Source: Spirosoma linguale DSM 74 (GTDB lineage Bacteria; Bacteroidota; Bacteroidia; Cytophagales; Spirosomataceae). Taken from it: a DNA stretch of 64,000 bases. The stretch's first letter is position 1. Each line of letters begins with the position of its first letter. The stretch covers positions 7,287,001-7,351,000 of the forward strand of contig CP001769.1 in assembly GCA_000024525.1 (NCBI GenBank), in the 5' to 3' direction. The notes under the pieces are model-generated. The model had not been told where the DNA came from and did no database searches. It saw only the letters and a program-made list of their open reading frames with translations. Below, piece by piece: positions 53,230 through 62,345 of the stretch. Made by a program: the position numbers and the translations under genes.

Positions 53230-53886
53230 ATGTACCGTAGTTTAGTAGCCAAACTTACTATTCAGGCCATGACCCCTCTCCGTCGACATGCCGTGCTTCG
53301 GCGCGTAAAAGATATTACCCTCAGTGCTACCCTTAGTCTGGCCCTGCTAAACGGTGCGGTTCTGTTGCAGAGTTGTAGCAATAACAGTTCCGATGAGCAG
53401 GAAGAGCGAACCGAAACCAGCTTTAAGCAAGGTGTTCGGACGTACATTACTGAAACGGCACCGGGTAATTTTAAAATCACGGATGAAGTTCAGACGGGAC
53501 CCGACAAGGCCGGGGCTATCGTGAACTACTACGATGGTCATCGCGATACGCTGAGCGTTGAAGCCGCTAAACGGCTTGTTGAAACCGATAAATCGACGAG
53601 TACGTACCTCAATAATCCGGGTGCTTACCACTCCTATCACCACAATGGCCTGGCCAATGCTTTGCTGTGGGGTAGCCTGGGTTATATGCTGGGGCGTAAT
53701 AATTCATCCCAGTTTCAAAACGATCAGCGAAGATATGGGTCTGGCTTTTACACGAATCCGAGCCTGTTTCAACGCTCAACTCAGGTTGGTGAGAATATCC
53801 GTAGCTCGCGGGTGACGCGTACGGTGCGCCCGTCGGGTGGACGAAGTGGATTCTTTAGTGGCCGGAGCCGGAGCTTCTCCGGGTAA
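53230..53886 (+). CDS. Hypothetical lipoprotein with Gly/Ser/Arg-rich tail
   Basis: 218 residues. A long N-terminal region leads to lipobox LLQSC (cysteine near residue 49); a start at the in-frame ATG 53269 would give a more usual signal length. The mature part is acidic, then polar, then ends in a repetitive tail (RPSGGRSGFFSGRSRSFSG) like that of some surface proteins. Similar layouts occur in Bacteroidota proteins of unknown function. No enzymatic motif. Confidence 0.65.
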   Translation: MYRSLVAKLTIQAMTPLRRHAVLRRVKDITLSATLSLALLNGAVLLQSCSNNSSDEQEERTETSFKQGVRTYITETAPGNFKITDEVQTGPDKAGAIVNYYDGHRDTLSVEAAKRLVETDKSTSTYLNNPGAYHSYHHNGLANALLWGSLGYMLGRNNSSQFQNDQRRYGSGFYTNPSLFQRSTQVGENIRSSRVTRTVRPSGGRSGFFSGRSRSFSG

Positions 53887-53992
53887 CCACCAGGTTGCAG
53901 GGGTTAACAAATCGATTGGTTAACAAATCATTAAGCACGCACTCAGTTACTATACCGCATTACTTAGTGTCGTAATAGTCTTACCTTTGTGT

Positions 53993-55651
53993 ATGAATCG
54001 GCAAAAAAACTGGGAGCGGCTGCGGCAGGAAGAATTTGATATTTGTATAATCGGGGCAGGTGCCAGTGGTGCTGGTGCCGCTTTGGATGCGGTGCTGCGT
54101 GGGTATAGCGTGGCCCTGATTGATCGAAGTGATTTTGCCGGAGAGACATCTTCCCGGTCAACGAAATTGATACATGGCGGTGTTCGGTATCTCGAACAAG
54201 CCATCAAAAAGCTCGATCTGGCGCAGCTGCGTCAGGTTCGACATGGGCTGGCCGAACGCCGGACGGTTATTCGAAACGCGCCCCATCTGGCGCATCCGCT
54301 CGCCATCCTGACGCCTGTATTCAGCTGGTTTGAGGGGATGTACATGACCGTTGGACTGACTCTCTACGATTTTATTGCCGGTCATGATGCCTTTCCGAAA
54401 GGAAGCTGGCTCAACCGGGCGCAGGCACTCGAAAAAAGCCCGAAGCTGACGCAGCAGATGCACAGCGCCGTTCTCTACTACGACGGGCAGTTTAACGATG
54501 CCCGCTATGCCCTGGCGCTGGCGCACTCCGCCGACGAAGCTGGTGCCGCTGTCGTTAACTACGCGGCCGTCACCGATTTCAGTCGAGAGAAAGGCCAGCT
54601 TAAAACTGCTACCGTAGAGGATCAGCTAACGGGCGAGACCGTAACGATCCGGGCGAGTGTATTCCTGAACTGCACAGGACCCTATGCGGATAGCATCCGT
54701 TTATTGGCGAACTCCGAACTGAGTCCACGTATCCGACCCAGCAAAGGCGTTCACATCGTACTCCCGCGCGAAACGCTCCAGAGTGACTACGCTATTCTGA
54801 TTCCCAAAACGACGGATGGCCGGGTGGTATTCGCCATTCCGTTTGGCGATAAAGTGTTTGTCGGCACGACCGACAACGACTACAATGATCTGGCGAAAGA
54901 GCCGGTGCTGGAATCGGATGAGGTCGATTACCTGCTCGAAACCGTACGTCCTTACCTGGCCAAAGTGCCCGTCCGGGCCGATGTGCAGTCAGGTTTCGGG
55001 GGTATCCGGCCGCTTATCGTGAGCAGCCGCGCCGATACCAAAACGTTGTTGCGCGACCACGAGATCGAGCAGGACGAAGCGTCCGGTCTGTTGAGTTTGC
55101 TGGGCGGAAAATGGACAACCTACCGCCTGATGGCGCAGGATGCTATTGACCGGGTTGGCGAAGTGCTGAAGAAGACCGTACCCGGCCGTACCGAAACGCA
55201 TTACCTGATAGGAGGTGAAGGCTACCGGTTCGAGGACTGGGAGACATTGCAGCGTCAGTACAGCTTACCCGCCGATGTGTGTCAGCAGTTGATGAAAACG
55301 TATGGCAGTCGTGCCGAACAGGTGGCAAAACTAATCGTTTCGCAGCCGGAACTAGCTCAAAAACTGACAGACCAACAGCCTTATATTCGGGCCGAAGTGA
55401 TCTATCAGGTACGGGAAGAAATGGCCGTTACCCTCCGCGATGTACTGGCCCGTCGGTGGCGCCTTGAACTGGCCGACTGGCAGTTAACAGCTCAAATTAC
55501 CCCGCAGGTCGCCGACCTGATGGCTGCTGAACTGAACTGGAGCGATGCTTACCGGCAAGAGCAGGTACATAACTACCAGCGTTTACTGACGTCGTTTGCC
55601 AAACAGGCGGGAATTCCTTCGGGTCAGAAGAAAACCGTAGTAACGGAGTAA
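53993..55651 (+). CDS. glpD: Aerobic glycerol-3-phosphate dehydrogenase
   Basis: 552 residues from the ATG at 53993. An FAD-dependent enzyme that oxidises glycerol-3-phosphate to dihydroxyacetone phosphate and passes electrons to quinone. FAD site DICIIGAGASGAGAALDAVL, then SRSTKLIHGGVRYLEQ, and GGIRPLIV and LLGGKWTTYRLMAQDAID near the C-terminal half are family landmarks; the C-terminal domain is present. A perfect TACCTTTG box lies only 3 bases before the ATG, so the mRNA may have almost no leader. Confidence 0.96.
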   Translation: MNRQKNWERLRQEEFDICIIGAGASGAGAALDAVLRGYSVALIDRSDFAGETSSRSTKLIHGGVRYLEQAIKKLDLAQLRQVRHGLAERRTVIRNAPHLAHPLAILTPVFSWFEGMYMTVGLTLYDFIAGHDAFPKGSWLNRAQALEKSPKLTQQMHSAVLYYDGQFNDARYALALAHSADEAGAAVVNYAAVTDFSREKGQLKTATVEDQLTGETVTIRASVFLNCTGPYADSIRLLANSELSPRIRPSKGVHIVLPRETLQSDYAILIPKTTDGRVVFAIPFGDKVFVGTTDNDYNDLAKEPVLESDEVDYLLETVRPYLAKVPVRADVQSGFGGIRPLIVSSRADTKTLLRDHEIEQDEASGLLSLLGGKWTTYRLMAQDAIDRVGEVLKKTVPGRTETHYLIGGEGYRFEDWETLQRQYSLPADVCQQLMKTYGSRAEQVAKLIVSQPELAQKLTDQQPYIRAEVIYQVREEMAVTLRDVLARRWRLELADWQLTAQITPQVADLMAAELNWSDAYRQEQVHNYQRLLTSFAKQAGIPSGQKKTVVTE

Positions 55652-55730
55652 TATAGAGATTAGTCCGAAATTTGGCGTATAATCTTTCGTTATGCCCTAG
55701 CCCTGGGTCTTGTGTTTATATAGCGAAGCC

Positions 55731-55887
55731 GTCGCGTAGCGATGGAATGTTTGTAGCAGAAAAAGACCCCTTCAGAATACACTAGCGTGCCTTTAGGTAC
55801 GCGACATAGACGAACTATTGCGTACCTAAAGGCACGCCAACTGACCCATTGGGATAGTTTTCTACAAACATCCCGTCGCTATGCGAC
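55731..55887. repeat. Nested intergenic inverted repeat between glpD and the sulfatase gene
   Basis: 26-base outer arms (55731-55756 and 55862-55887) match at 23 of 26; 18-base inner arms (55785-55802 and 55820-55837, GCGTGCCTTTAGGTACGC type) are exact. The element lies between convergent genes and has no coding potential. Likely a non-autonomous palindromic element also serving as a bidirectional stop. Confidence 0.87.
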
Positions 55888-55912
55888 TGCCTTGACGTGT
55901 ACTGGCAAACCC

Positions 55913-57274
55913 TTATAAGCCTTCCTTTTCCCATGGTATGGCTCCACCCTGGCGTGTGTGTTCGCGCATAAGTTTTTCCAGCCGTCTGAATTCCTCCGGC
56001 CGGTCGCTTGCCCGGTTTGTTTTTTCCTGCGGATCTTCTTTCAGATTGTATAATTCCAACGGGCTGTATGGGCTGTCCTGAAGCAGTTTCCAGTCGCCGA
56101 GCCGAACCGCGTCGATTGTTTTGCCATTGTATTCGCTGCCACCTTCGCGCCGAATGAAGAAAAGAGGCCGTTCGGCAGCTAACAGCTGACGTTCTCCTCG
56201 TAAAATGGATAGGAAGCTCCGCCCGTCAATCGGGTAATTTATCACTGTACCCGTAGCCTCAGCCAGTGTTGGGAAGATATCCATCAATAAAAGCGGTTGC
56301 TGCGACTGACTTTGAGCGGCAACTTTACCGGGCCAGACTACGCAGGCCGGTATGCGAATGCCCCCTTCGTACATGTGTCCTTTTCCGCTACGCAGTGGCC
56401 CATTAGTTGCCCCATCGAACAGCTTTCCGCCGTTGTCGCTGACAAACACAATCAGCGTATTTTCATATAGGCCTTTTGCCCGTAAGGTTTGAATGACCTT
56501 GCCAATGCCGTCGTCCATGTGTTCAATCAACCCTACCAGCTTAGCGCGTTTCTCACTGATGCCCGGCTGACGCGCTTTTACTTTTGCCAGCCAGTCGGCG
56601 GGGGGCTGAATGGGGTCGTGCGGGGCATTGTAAGCCAGATACAGGAAAAAAGGATTTGATTGACCGGCGCGTTGCTCAAGGTAATCCGTTGCCCACTGTG
56701 TGAACAGATCGGTGGCGTGTCCCTGCGGATTGATGGTCTGCCGATTGAGCCGCATGTAGTTCCGGTCATGGCGTAAATGTGTGTAGTAGTCGTCCATCAT
56801 ATCGCCCTCGAAGCCGTGAAACAGGTCGAACCCGCGGTCGTTGGGCAGGTTTGGCGGCTCCAGACCCAGATGCCATTTGCCAACCAGGGCCGTATAGTAC
56901 CCGTTTTTCTTCAATATCGAAGGCAGCAGAACGGCGCTTGGCGACAGATAGCCCCAGTTGTCGTCGGGCATGGTTCGGATAACGCCCGGTACGCCCACCT
57001 GCTCGGGATACCGCCCGCTCAATAGGGCAGCGCGTGACGGTGAACAAACGGACGAGTTCGCGTAGAAGTGGCTGAACCGCATCCCCGCCCGAACGAGCGA
57101 ATCAATGTGGGGTGTTCGGATATCAGGCGCCCCGTAACTGCTCAAATCGCCATAGCCCAGGTCATCGGCTAAAATGAGGAGGATGTTGGGTTTTTTTACC
57201 GGAGGCTTCGTTTGACCAACCACCCGAACCGGTTGGCAGAAGAGGACGAGGAACAGGAGGAGTAGAGGCTTCAT
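55913..57274 (-). CDS. Exported arylsulfatase-family sulfatase
   Basis: 453 residues with a signal peptide ending near VVGQ. N-terminal metal site NILLILADDLGYGDL; the formylglycine motif CSPSRAALLSGRYP (cysteine that must be oxidised by a maturase); further GKWHLG and the metal-binding VFVSDNGG. It removes sulfate esters from carbohydrates or other substrates. Lies beside the second SusC/SusD pair but on the other strand. Confidence 0.94.
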   Translation of the reverse strand: MKPLLLLFLVLFCQPVRVVGQTKPPVKKPNILLILADDLGYGDLSSYGAPDIRTPHIDSLVRAGMRFSHFYANSSVCSPSRAALLSGRYPEQVGVPGVIRTMPDDNWGYLSPSAVLLPSILKKNGYYTALVGKWHLGLEPPNLPNDRGFDLFHGFEGDMMDDYYTHLRHDRNYMRLNRQTINPQGHATDLFTQWATDYLEQRAGQSNPFFLYLAYNAPHDPIQPPADWLAKVKARQPGISEKRAKLVGLIEHMDDGIGKVIQTLRAKGLYENTLIVFVSDNGGKLFDGATNGPLRSGKGHMYEGGIRIPACVVWPGKVAAQSQSQQPLLLMDIFPTLAEATGTVINYPIDGRSFLSILRGERQLLAAERPLFFIRREGGSEYNGKTIDAVRLGDWKLLQDSPYSPLELYNLKEDPQEKTNRASDRPEEFRRLEKLMREHTRQGGAIPWEKEGL

Positions 57275-57331
57275 ACAGGCGAAAAAAGCCGATGTCCCGA
57301 GCTTCTACCCATGAAGGTAGGCTGCTGTCTG

Positions 57332-57463
57332 TAGTACCGACCGTCCCGGTCGGGTGTGAAATGGCAATATACACTCCCGGCCATTGGATCATCTTCGGTA
57401 CCGTCGCCCGTTATAAACCGTGTGGAACAAGGGATACACACCCGACCGGGACGGTCGGCACTA
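57332..57463. repeat. Inverted repeat in the gap between the sulfatase and second susC
   Basis: 27-base arms (57332-57358 and 57437-57463) match at 26 of 27 positions; each arm contains a short palindrome (GACCGTCCCGGTC). The 326-base gap 57275-57600 holds this element and then an AT-rich susC promoter region; I see no gene in it. Confidence 0.87.
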
Positions 57464-57565
57464 CAAATAAAGGCACCAAATAAAATTTCGTTACCTAACA
57501 TTCTGATTCATTGTTGGTTAAAATGAGGTTAAAGAAAGTTTAAATAGTATTCCCATAGGATTACT

Positions 57566-57573
57566 TACTTTTG
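57566..57573 (+). promoter_or_regulatory. TAnnTTTG -7 box before the second susC
   Basis: TACTTTTG is an exact match to the Bacteroidota -7 consensus, 27 bases before the susC ATG. No good -33 TTG was seen at the expected distance. Confidence 0.6.
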
Positions 57574-57600
57574 TACCCCAATTTAAATTTTTACTCAACT

Positions 57601-60600
57601 ATGAAAACACTTGGTTACTTTTTAACGGTAATCTGGCTTGTTGTTTCTGGTAGTATACAAGCTCAGGATCAGCAGGTTACGATTACGGGGAAGGTTGTCA
57701 ACAAAGCGGATAAGCAGGGCCTTCCGGGCGTCAACGTTTTGGTACGCGGAACAACAACCGGCACGGCTACCGATGTAGAGGGGAATTATAAGATCAATGT
57801 CCCCAGTGGTGCGGTGCTTCAGTTCAGTATGATCGGGATGACTACTCAGGAAGTTCCGGTAGGCAATCAAACAACCATCAACGTTGAACTCGCCGACGAC
57901 GCCCGCGCCTTACAGGAGGTTGTCGTAGTCGGTTACGGTACGCAGCGCAAAATCGACGTGACCGGCTCGGTGGCGCAGGTGAAGGGCGAAGAACTGGTAC
58001 GGCAGCCGGTGCTGTCGGCAACGCAGGCCCTGCAAAGTAAAGTGGCAGGAGTGCAGATCATCAACTCCGGCGCACCGGGGCAGGCTCCCACCGTCCGGAT
58101 TCGCGGAACAGGTACGCTACTGGGCGGGGCCGACCCGCTCTACGTGGTCGACGGGATTATTACCGAAGACATTCGGAACATCAACACCTCCGATATTACC
58201 TCGGTCGACATCCTGAAAGATGCCTCGGCAACGGCTATTTATGGCGTTCGAGCGGCCAATGGCGTCGTACTGATTACGACAAAACGCGGCAAATCGGGCG
58301 CACCTACTGTCAGCTATGATGCGTATGTGGGAGTTCGGACGCCCGCCTATCGGGTAAAAATGGCCGATGCGCAGTTGTTTACGCAATACAACAACGAAGC
58401 GGTTCGCTACGACGATCCGACAGCCACGCTGCCCTTCGACCCGGCGGCTACCAATGCAGCCAACACCGACTGGTTCAAGGCCATTACCCGGACGGGTATT
58501 CAGCAGAATCATTCGCTCTCTGTTAGTGGCGGCACGGACAAAACCACTTATCTGTTCAGCGCGGGTTATTTCAGCGAAAAAGGGATTCTGAAAGGAACGG
58601 ACTACAACCGCCTGACCCTGCGCCTGAACAACGAGTACACGCTGTCGCCGGTGCTGAAACTGGGACACAACCTGAGTCTGGCCAACGACAACTCGGATCT
58701 GACGGGCACTTCCGACCCTGCCATACCGAGCACAACGGCCTATTCTGCTTTTACGAATGCCTACAAACAGGCTCCGGTCGTGCCGATTCGTAACGCCAAT
58801 GGAACCTACGGATTTACCGCAAGGAACAACGTAGCGAATCCCGTTGCGCAACTGGATTACACCAATTACAACGCGAAAGGACTACGGCTACAGGGGTCGT
58901 TCTACGGCAACCTGACACTGCTGAAAAAGATCACGGTGCTGTCGAATTTCGGGATTGAAAGCAATGCCAACCGAGCTTACAACTATGATCCGGTCTATCA
59001 GGTATCGGCCAATCAGCGCAACCTGACGAGTTCATTGAACGTTGGCCGGTCGACCAGTTCGCGCTGGCTATGGACCAACACGGCCGAGTATACCAACACC
59101 TTTGCCAAACAGCATACGGTGAAGATTCTGGGTGGGTATGTGGTCGAACGGTTCCAGAACAATATTCTACAATCGGCCCGGCAGGATGTGCCGCCCCAGT
59201 CGAACTATTTTTACCTGAACACGGGCAATGCCTCGTCGGCCACGAACAGCGAAGTGGGCAGCATTCAGACCCGGCAGTCGTACATTGGCCGGGTAAACTA
59301 TAACTTCGCCGACCGCTACCTGTTTACCGGTACGGCGCGGTACGATGGGTCGAGCAAGTTTCCGACCAACAACCGCTGGGGTTTCTTCCCCTCGCTGGGC
59401 GCGGGCTGGGTCATCAGTGAAGAGCCGTTTCTGCGGGGCAAAACCCCTTTCGATCAGTTGAAAGCGCGGGTAAGCTGGGGTAAAACCGGGAACGACCGCA
59501 TCGATCCGAGCGCGTTTCAGTATACCATCGCCAGCGGATTGGATTATCCACTCGGGCCTAATCAAACCCTGCAACAGGGCCGCACGATCACCAACCTGAT
59601 CGACCCGAATCTGCATTGGGAAGTAACGACCGGTACGGACATCGGTCTGGAGTTTGCCCTCGCCAAGAACCGGCTGACGGGAGAATTTACGTATTACAAC
59701 AAACTCACCAGCGACGCCCTGTTCCAGCGGCCCATCGACGCCATTTTTGGTGATGTCGACGCGGCTTACCTGACCAATGCCGCCAGCGTACGCAACCGGG
59801 GATTTGAATTTGCCCTGAACTGGCGCAATAATTCTACCAGCGGCTTCAACTACAACATCGGGGCAAACGCGACCATCAACCGCAATCGACTGGAAGATGT
59901 GCAGGGCGGCCTGCCGATCAATGAAGGCGGCATTGGCAACGGGCAGTACACGACACGCACGGCGGTGGGTCAGCCGGTGGGTAGTTTCTGGGTATGGCAA
60001 ACCGATGGTATTTTCCAGACACAGGAGCAGGTGAACAATACGGCGGCTAAAATCCAGGGCACCAAACCCGGCGACTTCCGTTACGTCGACCAGAACGGCG
60101 ATGGTGTTATTGACGACAACGACCGCGTGTTTGTCGGCTCGTATCAGCCCAAACTGTATTTCGGTATCAACGGCGGCTTCACCTACGACGGCTTCGACTT
60201 CTCGACCGATTGGTACGCCAACTTTGGCAATAAAGTCTATAATGGTAAAAAGGCGCAACGGTTTGGTAACGAAAACATCGAAGCCTCCCGCGCCGACCGC
60301 TGGACGTCAACCAACCCCAGTAACACCGAGCCACGCGCCAGTAATTCCGTGCCCATTTCGTCGACCTATTACGTCGAATCGGGGTCGTTCTTCCGAATCA
60401 ACAACATAACGCTGGGCTATACCTTGCCGAAAGAGCTGGTGTCGTCGCTGAAAGTGAACCGGGTGCGGTTTTACGTGACGGCTCAAAATGCGCTGACGAT
60501 CAAAGCGTTCTCCGGATATACGCCCGAACTGCCTGGCAGTAATCCGCTGAACGCCGGTATCGAGCTGGGCACCTATCCGGTCACGTCGGCTTATTTGGCA

Positions 60601-60621
60601 GGTCTGAATATTGGCTTTTAA
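57601..60621 (+). CDS. SusC/RagA-family TonB-dependent outer-membrane transporter (second)
   Basis: 1006 residues from the ATG at 57601; a TTG 30 bases earlier overlaps the promoter box and is rejected. Signal ending SIQAQ, CarboxypepD_reg-like domain (VTITGKVVNKADKQGLPGVN), TonB-box-like EVVVVGYGTQRKIDVTGSVA, plug (VRIRGTGTLLGGADPLYVVD, DILKDASATAIYGVRAANGV) and the beta-barrel ending in GLNIGF. Partner of the SusD 12 bases downstream. Substrate unknown, but a glucanase follows. Confidence 0.96.
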   Translation: MKTLGYFLTVIWLVVSGSIQAQDQQVTITGKVVNKADKQGLPGVNVLVRGTTTGTATDVEGNYKINVPSGAVLQFSMIGMTTQEVPVGNQTTINVELADDARALQEVVVVGYGTQRKIDVTGSVAQVKGEELVRQPVLSATQALQSKVAGVQIINSGAPGQAPTVRIRGTGTLLGGADPLYVVDGIITEDIRNINTSDITSVDILKDASATAIYGVRAANGVVLITTKRGKSGAPTVSYDAYVGVRTPAYRVKMADAQLFTQYNNEAVRYDDPTATLPFDPAATNAANTDWFKAITRTGIQQNHSLSVSGGTDKTTYLFSAGYFSEKGILKGTDYNRLTLRLNNEYTLSPVLKLGHNLSLANDNSDLTGTSDPAIPSTTAYSAFTNAYKQAPVVPIRNANGTYGFTARNNVANPVAQLDYTNYNAKGLRLQGSFYGNLTLLKKITVLSNFGIESNANRAYNYDPVYQVSANQRNLTSSLNVGRSTSSRWLWTNTAEYTNTFAKQHTVKILGGYVVERFQNNILQSARQDVPPQSNYFYLNTGNASSATNSEVGSIQTRQSYIGRVNYNFADRYLFTGTARYDGSSKFPTNNRWGFFPSLGAGWVISEEPFLRGKTPFDQLKARVSWGKTGNDRIDPSAFQYTIASGLDYPLGPNQTLQQGRTITNLIDPNLHWEVTTGTDIGLEFALAKNRLTGEFTYYNKLTSDALFQRPIDAIFGDVDAAYLTNAASVRNRGFEFALNWRNNSTSGFNYNIGANATINRNRLEDVQGGLPINEGGIGNGQYTTRTAVGQPVGSFWVWQTDGIFQTQEQVNNTAAKIQGTKPGDFRYVDQNGDGVIDDNDRVFVGSYQPKLYFGINGGFTYDGFDFSTDWYANFGNKVYNGKKAQRFGNENIEASRADRWTSTNPSNTEPRASNSVPISSTYYVESGSFFRINNITLGYTLPKELVSSLKVNRVRFYVTAQNALTIKAFSGYTPELPGSNPLNAGIELGTYPVTSAYLAGLNIGF

Positions 60622-60633
60622 GTATACAACGCG

Positions 60634-62133
60634 ATGAAAACGTTTCAGAAACTCATTACATACACCTGCATTGGCGGTCTGGTGATTGCCAGTGGCTGTT
60701 CCAAATCGTTCCTGGATGTGCCGCCCCAGGGCCAGCAAACCCCAACGGACTTCTTTTCGAGTAATGCCGATGCGGCTACAAGCCTTGTCAATGCCATTTA
60801 TTCCAAGATGGTCGACTGGAATTTCCACTCCTTCTCGTGGAATGGCATTACGAGTATTGCTTCGGATGATGCCGATAAAGGCAGCTCGCCGGGCGATACC
60901 GGCACCGACAAAGATCAGCTGGATAATTTCACGTTTACCCCTTCGAGTGTTTCGTTCAACGAAGTGTGGGGTGGGCATTACGAAGCCATTGCCCGCGCCA
61001 ATCAGGCATTGGACAATCTCCCGGCGCTGACGATCAACGACACCCTGAAGAACCGGCTCATCGGCGAAGCCAGCTTCCTGCGGGCCTACTGCTACTTCAA
61101 CCTCGTTCGCTCGTTTGGCGGGGTGCCGCTGATCACCAAAGTGGCCGACCCAACCAATGCCAGCGATATTCAGCAGGGGCGGGTGCGGGCAACGGCGGCA
61201 CAGGTGTACACGCAGATTGAAACGGATCTGGCAACGGCCGTCGCCAATCTGCCCGAGAAATCGCAGTATAACGCGGCCGATTTGGGCCGGGCTACCAAAG
61301 GAGCTGCCAAAGCCCTGCTGGCTAAAGTGTCCATGTACGAAAAGAAGTGGAACGTGGTGCTGCAATTAACCGATGAGATCATTGCTTCGGGGCAGTACTC
61401 GCTGCAACCCAACTATGCTGAACTCTGGCGCGAATCGTCGGAGAATGGAGTGGAGTCGATCTTCGAGATTCAGGGCCGGGGTGTAACCCCGAATAAAGGG
61501 GTGCAGGGCTACTTTGAGACACAGGGTGCCCGGGGCGAGAATGGCTGGGGCTGGGGTTTCAACACGCCATCCGAAGACCTGGTGAAAGCCTACGAAACCG
61601 GCGATACCCGGAAAAATGGCACCATCATTCAGCGTGGTATGACGCTCTGGGATGGCCGGGTAGTGAGCCCGAACGCCGAAAATCCATATTATAACATGAA
61701 AGCGTACGTGAGCTTCAGCCGGGAAACGAACAACGGCAACACCTGGGAAACGAGCAAGAATGTTCGGGTGCTACGTTATGCTGAAGTGCTGCTGATGAAC
61801 GCCGAAGCCGCCAACGAACTTGGCCAGCCAACCAAAGCCCTCACGGCGTTGAATCAGGTGCGGGCCCGGGCGCGGGGTGGTGTTGCAACGGCCTTGCCAA
61901 ACGTAACGACAACCGCCCAGACCGGTTTACGTCAGGCGATCTGGAACGAGCGTCGGGTCGAGTTAGCGTTTGAACACGACCGCTATTTCGATCTTGTTCG
62001 TCAGGGACGCGCAGCGGCTGTTTTTCAGGCCCTCGGCAAGAATTTTGTAGCCGGTAAGCACGAAATATTCCCGATTCCACAGCCGCAGATTCAGTTGAGC
62101 GGTGGGCAGTTGACGCAGAATCCGGGGTATTAG
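60634..62133 (+). CDS. SusD/RagB-family outer-membrane lipoprotein (second)
   Basis: 499 residues, lipobox VIASGC. Helical TPR-like segments (NQALDNLPALTINDTLKNRL, GEASFLRAYCYFNLVRSFGG) and the C-terminal block VRARARGGVATALP, RQAIWNERRVELAFEHDRYF are the RagB/SusD signature. Binds glycan at the cell surface for the upstream SusC. An inverted repeat follows the stop. Confidence 0.96.
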   Translation: MKTFQKLITYTCIGGLVIASGCSKSFLDVPPQGQQTPTDFFSSNADAATSLVNAIYSKMVDWNFHSFSWNGITSIASDDADKGSSPGDTGTDKDQLDNFTFTPSSVSFNEVWGGHYEAIARANQALDNLPALTINDTLKNRLIGEASFLRAYCYFNLVRSFGGVPLITKVADPTNASDIQQGRVRATAAQVYTQIETDLATAVANLPEKSQYNAADLGRATKGAAKALLAKVSMYEKKWNVVLQLTDEIIASGQYSLQPNYAELWRESSENGVESIFEIQGRGVTPNKGVQGYFETQGARGENGWGWGFNTPSEDLVKAYETGDTRKNGTIIQRGMTLWDGRVVSPNAENPYYNMKAYVSFSRETNNGNTWETSKNVRVLRYAEVLLMNAEAANELGQPTKALTALNQVRARARGGVATALPNVTTTAQTGLRQAIWNERRVELAFEHDRYFDLVRQGRAAAVFQALGKNFVAGKHEIFPIPQPQIQLSGGQLTQNPGY

Positions 62134-62141
62134 TGGTAGTT

Positions 62142-62315
62142 TACCCCACCCCCAACCCCTCCCCTTGGAAAAAGGGGGAGGGGCTCGTAACGAGGCACCC
62201 TGTTGTTGGTAAATAATCGTGATAAAGGCGGCTCAACGGACAGGTAAAGGTTTATTACAGAGCTTCCTTTTTCAAGCCCCTCCCCTGTTTTCAGGGGAGG
62301 GGTTGGGGTGGGGTA
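62142..62315. repeat. Nested G/C-tract inverted repeat between susD and the glucanase gene
   Basis: Arms TACCCCACCC...CCCTCCCCT (62142-62165) and AGGGGAGGGG...GGGGTGGGGTA (62293-62315) pair with one extra base. Inside, each side has its own hairpin (CCCCTT/AAGGGG type and CCCTGTTTTCAGGG). It separates susD from the next gene and could cause partial termination. Confidence 0.87.
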
Positions 62316-62345
62316 ATATCCTCCCCAAATCAATTTCCCCTTCCT

